Source of the DNA: Cladobotryum mycophilum
Taxonomy: Eukaryota; Ascomycota; Sordariomycetes; Hypocreales; Hypocreaceae
Direction: 5' to 3'
Assembly (NCBI GenBank): GCA_036429605.1
Contig: CM071590.1
Coordinates: forward strand, 682,001 to 746,000
Length of the DNA stretch: 64,000 nucleotides
In this document: positions 44,895-56,854 of the stretch, piece by piece
How positions within the stretch are numbered: position 1 is the first letter of the stretch
Layout of the letters: each line of letters opens with the position of its first letter
Program-made: the position numbers and the translations under genes
The notes under the pieces: generated by a model
The model's database searches: none
Told to the model about the DNA's origin: nothing
What the model saw: only the letters and a program-made list of their open reading frames with translations

Positions 44895-47800
44895 TTACTT
44901 GCTCAACCATTTGACCAAATCCTGGACGGTAGCACATTCAATAAAAATCGACGACTGGACGTCAATACCCAACTCTGCACGGATCTTCGCAGATAGCGCG
45001 AGCGACATCAAGGAATCCACACCCAAGTCGGCAAAAGCAGCCTCGCCAGCCAAGTCCTCCAGATCGAGCCCGGTTTCATCCGCAATGAGCTGGAGGCAGG
45101 CCGCTACGTGAGGGGGTTGTCCACCTTGCGCCTGTACTTGCTGGGTGACCGCTGGCGGCGATGCAATGGGCTCTGCAGATTGTACGATGCTAATCTGTTC
45201 TTGCCATCGCGAAGGGATGGCGGCGGGGGTAGGCGGCTTCACGCTCACGGACTTGCTGGGAATGGCAGCTGGGGATGGCTGATGATGAGCAGGAGGGCTG
45301 CTCTTCATGCTGGCGGGAAGAGCGCCGTGATCACGGTTCTTCCCAGCCTGGCGCTGCGGGAACATGATGGGCAAAAAGGCTCGCGGAACGCGCTTGAATT
45401 TGATGCCCGCACACACGCCCACGACCTGTTCATCGCGGAGTAGGTAGATGTCACCCGCAAACGCACCGGGTTCGCCTGGGACAGGGAACATACGGACGTA
45501 GTTGCGATAGGTGAGACCCGACTCAAGCGGCTCCGCCAGTCGCAAGTGACGCCAGCCTGGTGTGATGTAGAAAAAGTCGCGAGACGAGCCAGCCGTTTCC
45601 CCTTCGCCTTGCACGCCAAAAGCATTCATGACGAAACCAGCCAGCTGGAAGGTGCTATCGATCCAGTGAGGAGGTGTATGCCAGGTGCCATGACGATCCA
45701 TGTCCAGCATGATGTCCGCAGTCGCTTCCTGTGTATCCTCGGCCAGTGCTGCGCGCTGCATGCCGCGGTACCGCGGGGCGTAGTCCACCACGTTGGCAAA
45801 GAGCTGGTACACGGCGCCCCGGGAGAGTCTGCTCACTCTGCTGTCTGAGGCATCTCCGCCCGCTGCCTTCCACAGCGAATCTGCACGCGCGGCAACGAGA
45901 TGTGAAGCTATCTGCCACTCGGCCTGCCAAGCCTGCGCGTCTTCGTAGCAAACCGTTGCCGTGGCAAATGCCTTGTCGCTCTTAAGAGTCCCATCTGCGT
46001 TTGCCGAATACAAGCTTATTTTAGTTTGTTTCTGTGACATGTCCAAGGCTGCCTCAATTTGGATGAATTGCGCCGGCAGCGACGCGCGGGATGCCTCGTC
46101 GTGTATCACCTGTGCCTCGAATACCTCCATATTTTTCACGTCCATGTACAGCTTGCCAGCACCTGGTACCATGCGCTTGTACATGTACTCACCAACAGTG
46201 AGTGTGAGATCTGCCCATGCACTCTGCACAAGATGTGGTTAGCAACATTATCCATCATTATTTGGGGGAGAGGGGGAAAGAGAAAGTTTGACATACCCCA
46301 GTTACGACGCTTCTTCCATTTATTTTATGTCCATTTGCTACTCCGAGCAGGTCGGGGTGGGCCAAGTTGGAGAGGGCCGTCATCCGTCCTTCAGACTCAC
46401 CAAATTCCTCGGAAATGATTTGCTGTACAGAGGAGGTGAAGAAAGATGGAGCTGCTGTGATCTTGTCGTTTCTTTGGAGTCCAGCATGCGCCTTATCCAG
46501 CGCCCATGTGCCCTCGTACTGGAGCCAGTAGTTCTTCTGGTTCCACTGGTAGGAGTTCAGGTGAAGCAGGCGATAGGATTTCTCATGAGGAGCAAAGTAC
46601 TCATTCCACGCAACGGGCAGGCCCAGGCAGTACAGGGCCGCCAGACTTCCTGAGAAGGTGGACAGCGTGTTATCCCCCTTTCGCAGTGACGCAAAAGCCT
46701 GCGTCGTTCCCTTTTCATAGTGACTGCGTGCGAAAGAAGTGCAAACGGGATGAGGCCCGATATCGATCCAAGCGGCCTTCTCATCAACCAGGCCTTCTGC
46801 AACAGCACAGTCCAGCGCTGCGACAAAATCGACAGGCTCGCGTGTGGCGCGGCGCAGATATGTCTCGTTGATGATCTGACCCTTGGAGACGCACTGCCCG
46901 AGAAGTGGGGAGATGACGGGAATCGCAGGGGTCTTGAATGTGACACGGCGAGCCTGAGATTCAAAGTCGTCGAGGATGGGCTCTAGTTGTGCAGAGTGGA
47001 AAGCAAAGGGTATATCAAGCAGGACACACTTGAGTCCAGCACTTTGCAGCATGTCACTCAAAGCGACCATGTCGGCTTGCGGGCCGCTGACGACGATGTC
47101 GGTGCGCTCGTTCACACACGAGACTTCGTAATGATAGTCTTTCTTACTCGCCTGGCATAATTCGGCGATGCGGTCGGTCGAGGCACCACGAACGGACAAC
47201 ATGGCATGGCTTCCAGGCTCACATGCGGCTAACATGAGTTTTGCTCGCTTGCCTACCAGGAATAGGGCATCTGCCACAGACAAGACGCCAGCTGTAACCA
47301 AGGCGGCATACTCTCCCAGGCTATGTCCGACAACGACGCCTGCTTTGATGCCAATTAGTCCCCAGTACTGTGCCAAAGCGATCTGAGTGACCACTAGGGC
47401 AAGTTGAGTCACGAGTGGGCTCTCGACTTCTTCCGTAGAGATTGTGCTGGTGCTATCGATTGAGACTACAGTTTCATCACCTGCCTCGCTATCGGTAACA
47501 TTCGCTGCATGGCCGGCAATAGCACTGAGCACCGAGGGGAAACCTAGCTGGCGAACGACGCGATCAAGCTGGAAGACCTGGTCACGGAATAAAGGTGCTC
47601 GTTCGAATAATTGCGCCGCAGCGCCTTGGTAGAAGCAGCCCTGGCCCGAGAAGGCAAACACGACAGTCCTCTGTGTGGCCCTGGAGACGTGTTTCGCATG
47701 TGCATCAACATCTTCAGCGGCAGTCTTTAGGAAGGATCGGAGCTGTGCAATGCTAGAAACAGAGGTGGCAATGCGAATGTGATGGTGGATTCGACGAGCA

Positions 47801-50800
47801 GACGTGGTATAGGCAACGTCCTTGACTTCTGTCTCTGGGTTGGCATCTAAATAGCGGAGTAATGCACTGACATTACCCCGCAGCGAGGCTTTGCTTTTGG
47901 CCGAGATACATACTACTTCGGAAGTTGTCGTCCTCGGGCGTGAGATATCATTGTCTCCTTCGATGCGTGACAATGGGGCATCTTCCAGTAGCAGCGTCGT
48001 ATTTCCGCCGTGTGCACCGAAGCTGTTTACAATAGAGTAGCGCTTCTGGTCATTAGACATGGGAAGCCAAGGAGTGTTTTCGGAGAGGACACCGGCGTTT
48101 CGATTGGCCAGGTGTTGAGCCACGACGGGATTCATGGTCGTCTTGATACCAATATGACGCGGAATCGTGCCGTGGCGATACATCAACAGGACTTTGATCA
48201 AGGAGGCAATACCAGCAGCTGCTTCACCATGTCCGATATTGGATTTGATAGCGCCCAGGTTCAGGCGCTGTTCAGGGCGTTGACGTCGGCCAACAGGTGC
48301 GAAGAAGTTGAGCACTGACTCTGACTCGACAGCGTCTCCGACCTGCATTTCAACAAGTCAGCTGATGATTCAAGATGGAATTCAGAAGGAGGTAGACTAA
48401 CCTGAGTTCCTGTGCCATGTAGTTCGACGAAACTAACGTCCAGAGGGTTGACGCCTGCCTTGTCCATTACCTGGCGGTAGTTGTCCTGCTGAACACGGGC
48501 ATGTGGTTGGGTGATTGAGGCACTCTCTGCAGAGTGGTTCGTAGAACCAGATACGATAGTCGCCAAGACCACATCGTTATCTGCTATGGCGTCCTCAAGT
48601 CTTTTGATGACTACAGAACCGACACCGTCTCCACGACAGTAGCCATCAGCTTCAGAATCCCATACCTTGCACTGGCCCGTCTTGGACAAGAAGTGTCCCT
48701 TGCTCAGCATACAGTAAATATCTGGACTCGTCTGTAAAAGGTTTCTCAAGTTAATACTGAATCTCCTCTCGGTCGAATCCTAAAGACTTACAATCACGTT
48801 GAGACCTCCGGCCACTACAGTATCGGCTTCGCCAGCCCACAGCGCCGCGCAAGCGGAATGAACTGCTGCCAAACCACTTGAACACGCTGTATCGACGTTG
48901 ATGCTCGGTCCTTGGAAGTTGAAAAAGTAGTTGATGCGACCGTTGCCAAAGGCTCTTTCAGTACCGGGAATTCCGTAGGTGCCAATTTTCTGGCTGGCGT
49001 TTACCTCACGGTAGTCATCGCTGGCCTGGCCGTAATATGTACCTACCCGCGATACGTGAGAGGAAGGCGTCCGATTAGGCACAAAGCCGGCCATCTCGAG
49101 CGCCTCGTAGGCAGTGACGAGTGCCAGGCGTTGCATCGGGTCTGTTTGTTCAGCCTGTCCCAGAGTCTCATTGTTAGCTTGCCGAGTATACAAGACCAAG
49201 AAGGAAATTGGGCTTCATTATCTTACCTCGCGTGGGGACATGTTAAAGAAACCGGCATCAAAGTGCCCGGGATTTGCTATAAAGTTACCGAATTGCGTCC
49301 CGACACTGTTCTCCGTTTCCCCAGTGGGGTCGAAATGCGTATCAAGATCGAATCTGTCCGCTGGGATGAGGGTATGGGTGTCTTGACCTTCCACCATGAG
49401 CTCCCAGAATTGCTCCGGAGTATCTGCGCCCCCAGGCATGCGGCATGCCATGCCAACGATAGCCAACTTGGAATTCTGGGGCAAACCTGAGTTACCAGGA
49501 AGCTGATCAAGGGTGAATTCGGCTTGCATAGCCCAGTCAACGAGGTCCTGGCGCTGCACACTCGTAAAGGAGATCTTGTCTGTGACGTGGGAGATGATGG
49601 TATCCGAGACGAGCGATGTCCTATAATGAAGAATTTGACATGATGGCACCGTGGTTAGTCGCGGCTTGTGCAAAAGTTGCGTCACCACACCCTCGGCCAG
49701 TTTGTCGAAATATAACGGCTTGGTTAGGGCTTCGGTGCATATAGCCTCTATCAAGTGGTATGCATCTGCGGCTGGAAAGGGGGCCCCTGTATACGGCGAT
49801 AGCAGCGGTAGCTGAACGGGACGGGTGCCCCATCTCTCCCAGGCTCCCGCTGTCTCGAGGATGGAGCGTACATCATCGGCATCGTACACATTAGAAACAT
49901 GGCAGAGACCTCCAGAGATGGGCAACGCAGAGTGCCGTGATGAGGCGAGGACCTGCGACTGTCGGAAGAGCTGCTTGAGATGAGCCGGAGGGCCTGTGAC
50001 GCCTACCGAAGCGTTATCGATGTGGCTGATGCTGACTTGAGTCAATGGCATCGTCCTTGCACCGGCCTCATTCGACTCGTCTTGACCATTGAAGTGGTCA
50101 AGCTCCGCCTGCACGGCCTCGACTGGTAGACCAATCACCACATATGCCCAACTAACGGGCGACGATGTCGTCTCCCCAGACACAGTAGTCTCAAGGAGCT
50201 GTGAAACACGACCCACGTGAACACAAAATGTGAAGGCCATTCGCACGCTTTCGGCTCCGTACGTGATGAGGTCTCGTAGAGAGGAGGATACGGCTACTGC
50301 TGCGGCCGAAAAGAGGCCGACGCTGATGCCTGCCAGACATGTTGTGCCAAAATTTCCTCCTGCCTCGTGTTGATATGGAATGTTGTGTGCTTCATGGTAT
50401 CTAATAAAGTGAAAGTGATATTTGTTAGCCAATGCTTTACTTAAGGGTTATAAGTCGAAAGGGGCTTCAGGAAGACTCACCCAATCAGCATAGCGATCTC
50501 GTAGAGACAGAGTAAAGCACCCTCCCAAGCACCACTCAAGGGGCTGTTCTTCAGTTCATCCCAGTGTGAAGCTAGCGTAATGACATCGTGGAACGGCGGG
50601 ACAACATCACGCTGTGGCCTCGGCAATCCCTGGGCCTCCTGTCTGAGGACTGAAGCGCTCTCTTGTAAGAAACGGGCAAGGTGGGAATATTGGGGTAGCT
50701 TGGCATATCTATGGAGTCTGCGTAACAGGTCTTGCACGTTACCGCTTGGGAACTCGTTACTGAACAAGATAAATCTGGTGGGTTGATCGGCGTCCATGTT

Positions 50801-50866
50801 GACTTCTACATGTCTGATGCTGGGCGAGGTAGATTCAGAAGGAGTAATGATAGTGTTGCTGTCCAT
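44895..50866 (-). CDS. Non-reducing polyketide synthase, SAT-KS-AT-PT-ACP, no thioesterase
   Basis: Iterative type I synthase of an aromatic polyketide. Six exons on the minus strand: 50866-50481, 50400-49227, 49154-48792, 48731-48402, 48342-46297, 46223-44895. They sum to 5628 nt, 1875 residues. SAT domain about 10-400: the G-x-C-x-G motif reads GISVG (153-157), Ser in place of Cys. KS about 430-860: Cys in VDTACSSGL (about 607), His in HGTGTQ and NIGHGE. AT: GQGCFYQGA and GHSLGEYAAL (about 1091). Product template domain: His in AHPDLLG (about 1412) and Asp in HWIDSTFQLAGF (about 1619). One ACP: Ser in LGVDSLMSL (about 1835), ending VKWLSK. With no TE or Claisen cyclase, release must be in trans. 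The adjacent metallo-beta-lactamase-type enzyme fits, as in the atrochrysone carboxylic acid, geodin and asperthecin systems. All catalytic motifs except the SAT Cys are present. Confidence 0.95.
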
Positions 50867-51229
50867 TGTCAAAAGAGACAGATGTGCTTGTTGTGTTGAT
50901 GACTTGAAGAGGTACTGAATGATTGACAGAATATAGTTAATAATACATAGGAGAATGAATGAGTCGCCAGACATAGGACTAAACGGGGCGAGATGGGCTA
51001 TTAAATGCACATTTTCTGGATACACAGCCTTGACTTATAAACCACCCTTATCATCAGACACTCGTACAGCAATCCAAAGGTGCGTGTTAATCTATCATCC
51101 GTACGCTATCTACAGCTCAAGATGCCTGCGGAGGCATCCAGTTCAAGCAACAAAGGGCAAACCAGACATATTCTCAGATCCTGCCCCAGGTTCCGGTCCC
51201 ATGGTGGGCTAGTTCTGCGTAAGCATTGT

Positions 51230-51240
51230 TCGGAACCCGA
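51230..51240. promoter_or_regulatory. TCGG-N3-CCGA site upstream of the PKS
   Basis: tcggaacccga, 364 bp upstream of the PKS start, at the edge of an 85-bp repeat array. It fits TCGSWNNSCGR. Confidence 0.7.
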
Positions 51241-51274
51241 GTCGGTGGATTGCGATTGTTGCCTCCTACACGTG

Positions 51275-51525
51275 CAAGAATCCCTCGGCAATCGCTTTTT
51301 CGTTACAGGGCTGAACCAAGCATGAGTTTTTGCAGAGGCCATTGTTTCTCTTGCTCATCCAAGAATCCCTCGGTAATTACGTTCTGGGCATAGGGCTGAA
51401 CTAAGAGCAAATTTGCAGAGAACACCACTGCCTCCTGGCCCTCTGAGAATGTGTCGATAATTGCTATCTGGCTACAAGTGTGGATTAAGAATGAGTTTGC
51501 TCAGAAACATGCCATGGCAATTTGT
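51275..51525. repeat. 85-bp degenerate tandem repeat, about three units, between PKS and MBL genes
   Basis: caagaatccctcgg begins at 51275 and again at 51360, and a diverged unit (gagaatgtgtcgataatt) begins near 51444. Within the units gggctgaac(c/t)aag and gagtttttgcagag / tttgcagaga / gtttgctcaga recur in register. A fainter preceding unit may include the regulatory site at 51230. Confidence 0.6.
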
Positions 51526-51677
51526 TTGTTATTGGAAAGAAATGAATACGTAAAATAACGTAAAATTTATATCCAACGAATTTGATTACAAAAAGGAGAA
51601 AAGGGGAATCTATCAAAGGTCTATCTAATACAAAATCAATTATTACAAGAAAAAATACCAATAGTCCAGTTAACAGT

Positions 51678-52841
51678 TTAAGTGCTCGCAAACCAATACC
51701 TTGTCCTGTCCACTCCGAGCACCTTGGAGCTGGCTTTACCATGCTCTACCAACATGGACAAAACCTGGCTCAGTAGAGGTTCCAGAGCTGATTCGAACGT
51801 GGCCGTATCCTTGGAGAGTTCTCCGTAGAGAAGATGGCCCACGTCAGTGATGGATAGACCTTGCGATGTGCCTATCTCGCTGTCGTCGTCGTCATCGCTG
51901 CTACCACCATAGTCGCTTCCGCTACTACTACTGACACTGCTGTTGCTCCCATGACAAGACGAAGCTTGCCGTACCAATGCCGCATAGACTTGCTTCTCTC
52001 GGGAGTCTCTCTGTGTGATGTATGTTTTCATCTTCCGTGGCAGATCAGTTATCACGGCGCCGTGACCAGGGTAGCCTACAGAGCACCCCAGGCTTGCCAT
52101 CAGGCGAAGGCTCGCTGTGTACTCTCCCAAGTCATCGGCCACACTATATCCGTGACCTAATACGTTGTCTCCAGTGAAGAGTGCATTTTCCTCCTCCAAC
52201 ACGAAACAAGTATGGTCTGTAGTGTGCCCAGGCGTCAGAACCGCCCTTAGAGTTGCACCTTGTGTTTGGAAGATTTGCCCGTTTGTGATGTTCTGCTGGT
52301 TTCTTTCGGGCTGGTTCTTGCAGACTGTGATACTGGGATCATAGGCAAGGAGATCAGCGACTCCGCCTGTATGGTCCCCATGCCAGTGTGTGAGAAGGAC
52401 ATGAGAGATTGAGATGTCATGATCCTCAAGGTATCCAGTCACATTCATGGCCCATTGCGGAAATCCCTATATTGTCACAGCTGTTAGTCTAACGAATTTG
52501 AAAGAATAAACAAGACACGAACTAAACATGCCGCAGCAGGACCCAACTGTTCTCAAGTGGATTGAAAGGGAAAATAGAGGGAGGCTGGTAGACAGAGAGA
52601 ACAGGAAAGAGTTTACCTCGCCAGTGTCAATGAGTATTCTAATGTCTCCAGTACCAATGAGGTATGTATTGGTACCCTGGAGTTGCATGTCTCCCGGATT
52701 ACAGGCGAGGAATCGCACGATGCGATCTGAGATGCCATCATCAACATCTGAGAGCACAGGCAGCTTGCTTCGCTGTGTCGCGAGGTAGTTGGTCCAGAAG
52801 CCGGACGAGTAAAATCCCTGGGGTTTGGTGGTGGAAGCCAT
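51678..52841 (-). CDS. Metallo-beta-lactamase-type thioesterase (polyketide release enzyme)
   Basis: Hydrolyses the ACP-bound polyketide from a PKS without a TE. Two exons on the minus strand: 52841-52617 and 52466-51678, summing to 1014 nt, 337 residues, close to the 310-340 typical of the ACTE/GedB/AptB group. The intron (52467-52616) is 150 nt, unusually long here, with standard ends. The metal site HxHxDH is seen as THWHGDHTGG. Further ligands are in LTPGHTTDHTC and GDNVLGHG, and in the downstream GYPGHGAV motif. The sequence before the metal site (LQGTNTYLIGTGDIRILIDTGE) is characteristic of the family. A Ser/Asp-rich insertion lies near residues 245-275. It is tandem to and downstream of the PKS promoter region and divergent from the halogenase fusion gene, with which it shares a promoter. 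Confidence 0.93.
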
Positions 52842-53517
52842 TGAAACGGTAATGCTGGATAATGTTGATTGTGAATAAGTGAGTAGAAAATTATGAGACA
52901 TATTGATGATGGAGACAAAGATGTTTTGCGCCAGCGACAAATTGTTATGCTCTCTGCATACGAAGGAATATCGCAGCGTCGGGCAATTATGCCTAGAATG
53001 CGTGTAAGTGGCTAATATGGGCGCTTCCTCATCAGGCTCACACCGAGGCTACCATAATCCTTCTGGAAGCTTAATCCTCTGAAACAAAGGCTGTTGCTTA
53101 ATTGTATTACCCAGTCTAGCATTTGCGGGTCGGAATCCGAGAAATAACAGGGAAGCGGCTCAGCGGCTGCGTACAGCGTTCTGGGTAAGCCCCGAAATCC
53201 TCCCGGCAGGACTTGGGATGGCTCCAGATCCATCGATCATTGTAAGGGCTGACGATGTCTCGACCTATGAGCATCCTGACTGAATCCCGCGAGACTTCAA
53301 TCATGGAGGCAAATTGTCAAAGTGTCTTTGGCCTTTGGCTACAGCTTCCATTCTTTGATCCAGAGCAGTATATATGTTCCATCTTCCTTTCATCAATATC
53401 CATTCTCTTCACTCAGCACACCAGCGCAGAACAATCACTCACTCATCACATTCAACATTTCATTCACATCAATCACTCAAAAAATATCTTTATCATCCCT
53501 TTGAAAATTTAGCAAGC
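52842..53517. promoter_or_regulatory. Bidirectional promoter of MBL thioesterase and halogenase-methyltransferase
   Basis: 676 bp between divergent starts, with one TCGG-N3-CCGA site at 53130-53140, roughly mid-way. The single site could serve both genes. Confidence 0.65.
53130..53140. promoter_or_regulatory. TCGG-N3-CCGA site in the MBL/halogenase divergent promoter
   Basis: tcggaatccga, identical 11-mer to the site upstream of the FAD oxidase. It is 378 bp before the fusion gene start and 289 bp before the MBL start. Confidence 0.7.
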
Positions 53518-56500
53518 ATGTCTACTACTATTCCCCAAAAGTGCACCGTGTTGGTTGTTGGTGGCGGGCCAGCTGGCTCCTACGCAGCCTCAGCTCTCGC
53601 CAATGAGGGCATTGATGTGGTCGTCATCGAGGCAGAGAAGTTTCCCAGGTAAGTTTCACGGCGACAAGAATTCATGGCATTTAGCTCATAAAACGCACCA
53701 GATATCATATTGGAGAGAGCATGCTTCCCTCTATGCGACACTTCCTCAAGTACGTCGGTGCCTACGAAAAGTGGGATGCTCATGGCTTCAATGTCAAGGT
53801 AATGAATTTCGGCTCTACTGCCAGACTCTGGCAAATCACAGCACTGGTTGCTAATGCTCAATAACAGAAAGGAGGTGCCTTCCGTCTCAACTGGTCCCGA
53901 CCTGAAACATGTAAGTTGTCAAAAGATCACCCAGCAACAATCAATAGGTAGCTAACGCTCGGCTCATAGATACCGACTTCGTCTCGGCTGGTGGCCCTGG
54001 AGGCTACGCCTGGAACGTGGTTCGATCCGAGGCTGACGAGCTGTTGTTCAAGCATGCTGCAGAGTGCGGTGCCAAGACATTTGATGCTACCAAGGTGGCA
54101 TCAGTTGAGTTTGACCCAGCCACTTCCGATGGTCAGAACTTTAGTCGTCCTGTCTCCGCTACCTGGACTCGCAAAGATGGGACCACTGGCACCATTTCGA
54201 TGGACTACCTCGTAGATGCATCAGGTCGAGCGGGTCTGATGAGCACCAAGTACCTCAAGAACCGACACTACAACCAGGGCCTCAAGAACATTGCAAACTG
54301 GGGTTACTGGAAGGGTGGCGGTGTCCACGGTCTCGGAACACACAAGGAGGGCGCTCCTTACTTCGAAGCTCTCAAGGACGGCAGCGGATGGGTGTGGTTC
54401 ATTCCCCTGCACAACGGCACTCACTCTGTAGGTATTGTGCAGAACCAGGAGATGGCCACCAAGAAGAAGCGAGAGATGGCCGAACCCTCTTCCAAGGGCT
54501 TCTACATGCAGTCTTTGGAACTCGTTCCCGGCATCAAGGAACTTCTCTCCAAAGCCGAACTCGTCTCGGAGATCAAGTCTGCATCTGACTGGTCGTACAG
54601 CGCCTCCAAGTACGCCTTCCCAGGTGTGCGAATTGCTGGAGATGCTGGATCCTTCATTGATCCCTTCTTCTCTTCTGGTGTTCACTTGGCTCTTTCCGGC
54701 GGTCTGTCTGCGGCAACAACCATTGCGGCCGCCATTCGAGGTGACTGCGATGAGGCGACTGCAGCATCATGGCACGACAAGAAGACAGCTGAAAGCTACA
54801 CTCGTTTCCTCGTGGTTGTCTCCAGTGCCTTGAAGCAGATCAGGAATCAGGATGAGCCTGTCATCAACGACTTTGATGAGGAAACCTTTGAGAGGGCTTT
54901 CGATCTGTTCAGACCCAGTAAGTCAATGTCATATGCTCTTGCCACACTGCACGAATATGCTAACACTCTTAATTACAGTTATCCAGGGCCAAGTTGACGC
55001 AGATGTCAAGGGAAAGCTAACACAAGCCGAAATCTCCAAGACGGTAGAGTTCTGCTTCAAGGCGTTTGCCCATGTCTCCTTCGAAGAGAAAGAGGCGCTC
55101 GTCAACAAGCTCAAGGCACTCGGCCTCGATGGCGATGCTTACGATGAGAGCAACCGCCAGGCTCTCGATGAGCTTGAGAAGAAGCTGACACCCGAGGAGC
55201 AATCCATTCTGCAGACACTCAAGGGACGCCGCATGGTTCGCCCCGAGGATTCTCTCAACATCGATAACTTCACCCTGGACTCCATCGATGGTCTCGCCCC
55301 TCGTTTGGAGCGCGGTTCACTGGGATTGGCTACTGCCAAGAAGGCCCAGGTCAAATACACAGCTCCCGACAAGCTTTCATTCCTGAACGGTGAAGCTAGG
55401 GCGGCGGCTGCGAAGAAGTCGTTGCAGAATGGCCATGCCGAGTCTAATGGAAACGGTGTCGCCAATGGTGTCGCCAACGGCCACAACGGCGTCAACGGCA
55501 CGAATGGCACAAACGGCCATGTGGCCACGAACGGAGACCACGCTACTAATGGAAACAGTAAAGTCGAGGAGAAGTCCATCACAGAGCTCTTGGCGTCCGC
55601 GGAGAGTCCCGCACCGGCATCGCTGGACGAAGCTAGCAGACACCGCCTGATCACATCTTTGCACGATTCGGCTGAGGAGCTTGAGACCCCTTACGATACC
55701 ATGCTACGATTTGTCAATGCTGTAAGTTTCCAAAAGATGCAATACTCTTCCTCATTGTACCGCAATACTAATAACGCTCTTGATAACAGGGTCGACAAGT
55801 CTCGCTGATCAAGATCGGCGGCGACCTCGGAATCTTCAAGTCCCTCGCGGAGAGCAAGACGCCTCTGTGTTCAAACAAGCTGGCTGAGCCCACCAAGGCC
55901 GACCCTGCGCTTGTTAGCCGCATCATGCGCTACCTGGTGGCCAACCGTCTCGTCGCAGAGGTTTCGCCCGACCAGTTCATCGCCAGAAAGGCCACCCACG
56001 CCTTGGCCGACCCTCGCATCGAGAGTCCCATGCGCTTCTTCCATGCCGTCGGCAACCCCGCCTTCCAGGCGCTTCCCGATTTCCTGAAGGAGACTGGATA
56101 CAAGAACCTCACTGAGACTTCTGCGCTTCAGAAGGGACTTGACACTGAGCTTGGTCTCTTCCCCTGGCTCGAGCAGCACCCGGATGTGTTGAGGGACTTC
56201 CAGAGCCTTATGGGCGTTCCCAAGGAGGGCAACTGTCTTGATGTGATCCCACTTGACTACTCTGTGAGCAGCGGACATGAAGGTCCCGTCTTCGTCGATA
56301 TTGGCGGCAACACTGGTCAGCAAGCGGCGCGCCTGCTGAGCAAGTACCCCGAGCTGGCCGGTCGAGTTGTAGTCCAGGATCGCGAGGAGAATGTTAAGAG
56401 CGCCCCTGGTGTCAAGGGAGTTCAGCTGATGGCTCATGATTTCTTCACCCCTCAGCCTGTCAAGGGTAAGTTACCAATCCCATTCCTACAGTGAATGTGC

Positions 56501-56854
56501 TTTTTCTTTTGAACCTGTTTTACTGACTGAGATTTTAAAGGAGCCAAGTACTACTACCTGCGCGCCATTCTTCACAACTGGGACGACGAGAAGGCAGCCC
56601 AGATCTTGGCCAGCATTGTGCCTGCCATGTCTGCTGATTCGCGGGTGCTGATCGATGAGGTCGTCATCCCCGACCAGGGAGCTCACGTCTGGCCTGCCGG
56701 GCTTGATCTCCAGATGTACACACTATTTGGAACTGCCGAGCGAACGGCATCACAGTGGGATGCTCTTCTTGAGAAGGCCGGGCTCCGCCCAGTGTCCGTC
56801 AAGAAGTACGCCCCAGTCATGGGAACCAGTGTGATCTTTGCTGCGCCGAAATAA
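53518..56854 (+). CDS. Flavin-dependent halogenase fused to a SAM O-methyltransferase
   Basis: Bifunctional tailoring enzyme. Seven exons: 53518-53648, 53702-53798, 53868-53910, 53970-54917, 54979-55721, 55790-56465, 56541-56854. They sum to 2952 nt, 983 residues, one frame throughout. N-terminal halogenase (about 1-540): FAD motif GGGPAGSYAA, GESMLPS (about 48), and the halogenase signature W-x-W-x-I-P as WVWFIP (about 230). A linker at about 555-600 is made of Asn-Gly repeats (NGVANGVANGHNGVNGTNG). C-terminal class I-like O-methyltransferase (about 615-983): winged-helix part, SAM motif VFVDIGGNTGQ (about 820), and catalytic His in LHNWDD (about 890). No stop or promoter-like gap separates the halves, and the linker lies inside a single exon. 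Likely acts on the aromatic polyketide: aryl chlorination plus phenol methylation. Flavin reductase is not encoded nearby. A plain monooxygenase role for the first half is less likely given WxWxIP. Confidence 0.93.

Noticed and set aside
53518..56854. Two adjacent genes (halogenase and methyltransferase) rather than one
   Set aside because: The linker lies within a single 743-nt exon, no stop occurs, and splice phases carry one frame from 53518 to 56854.
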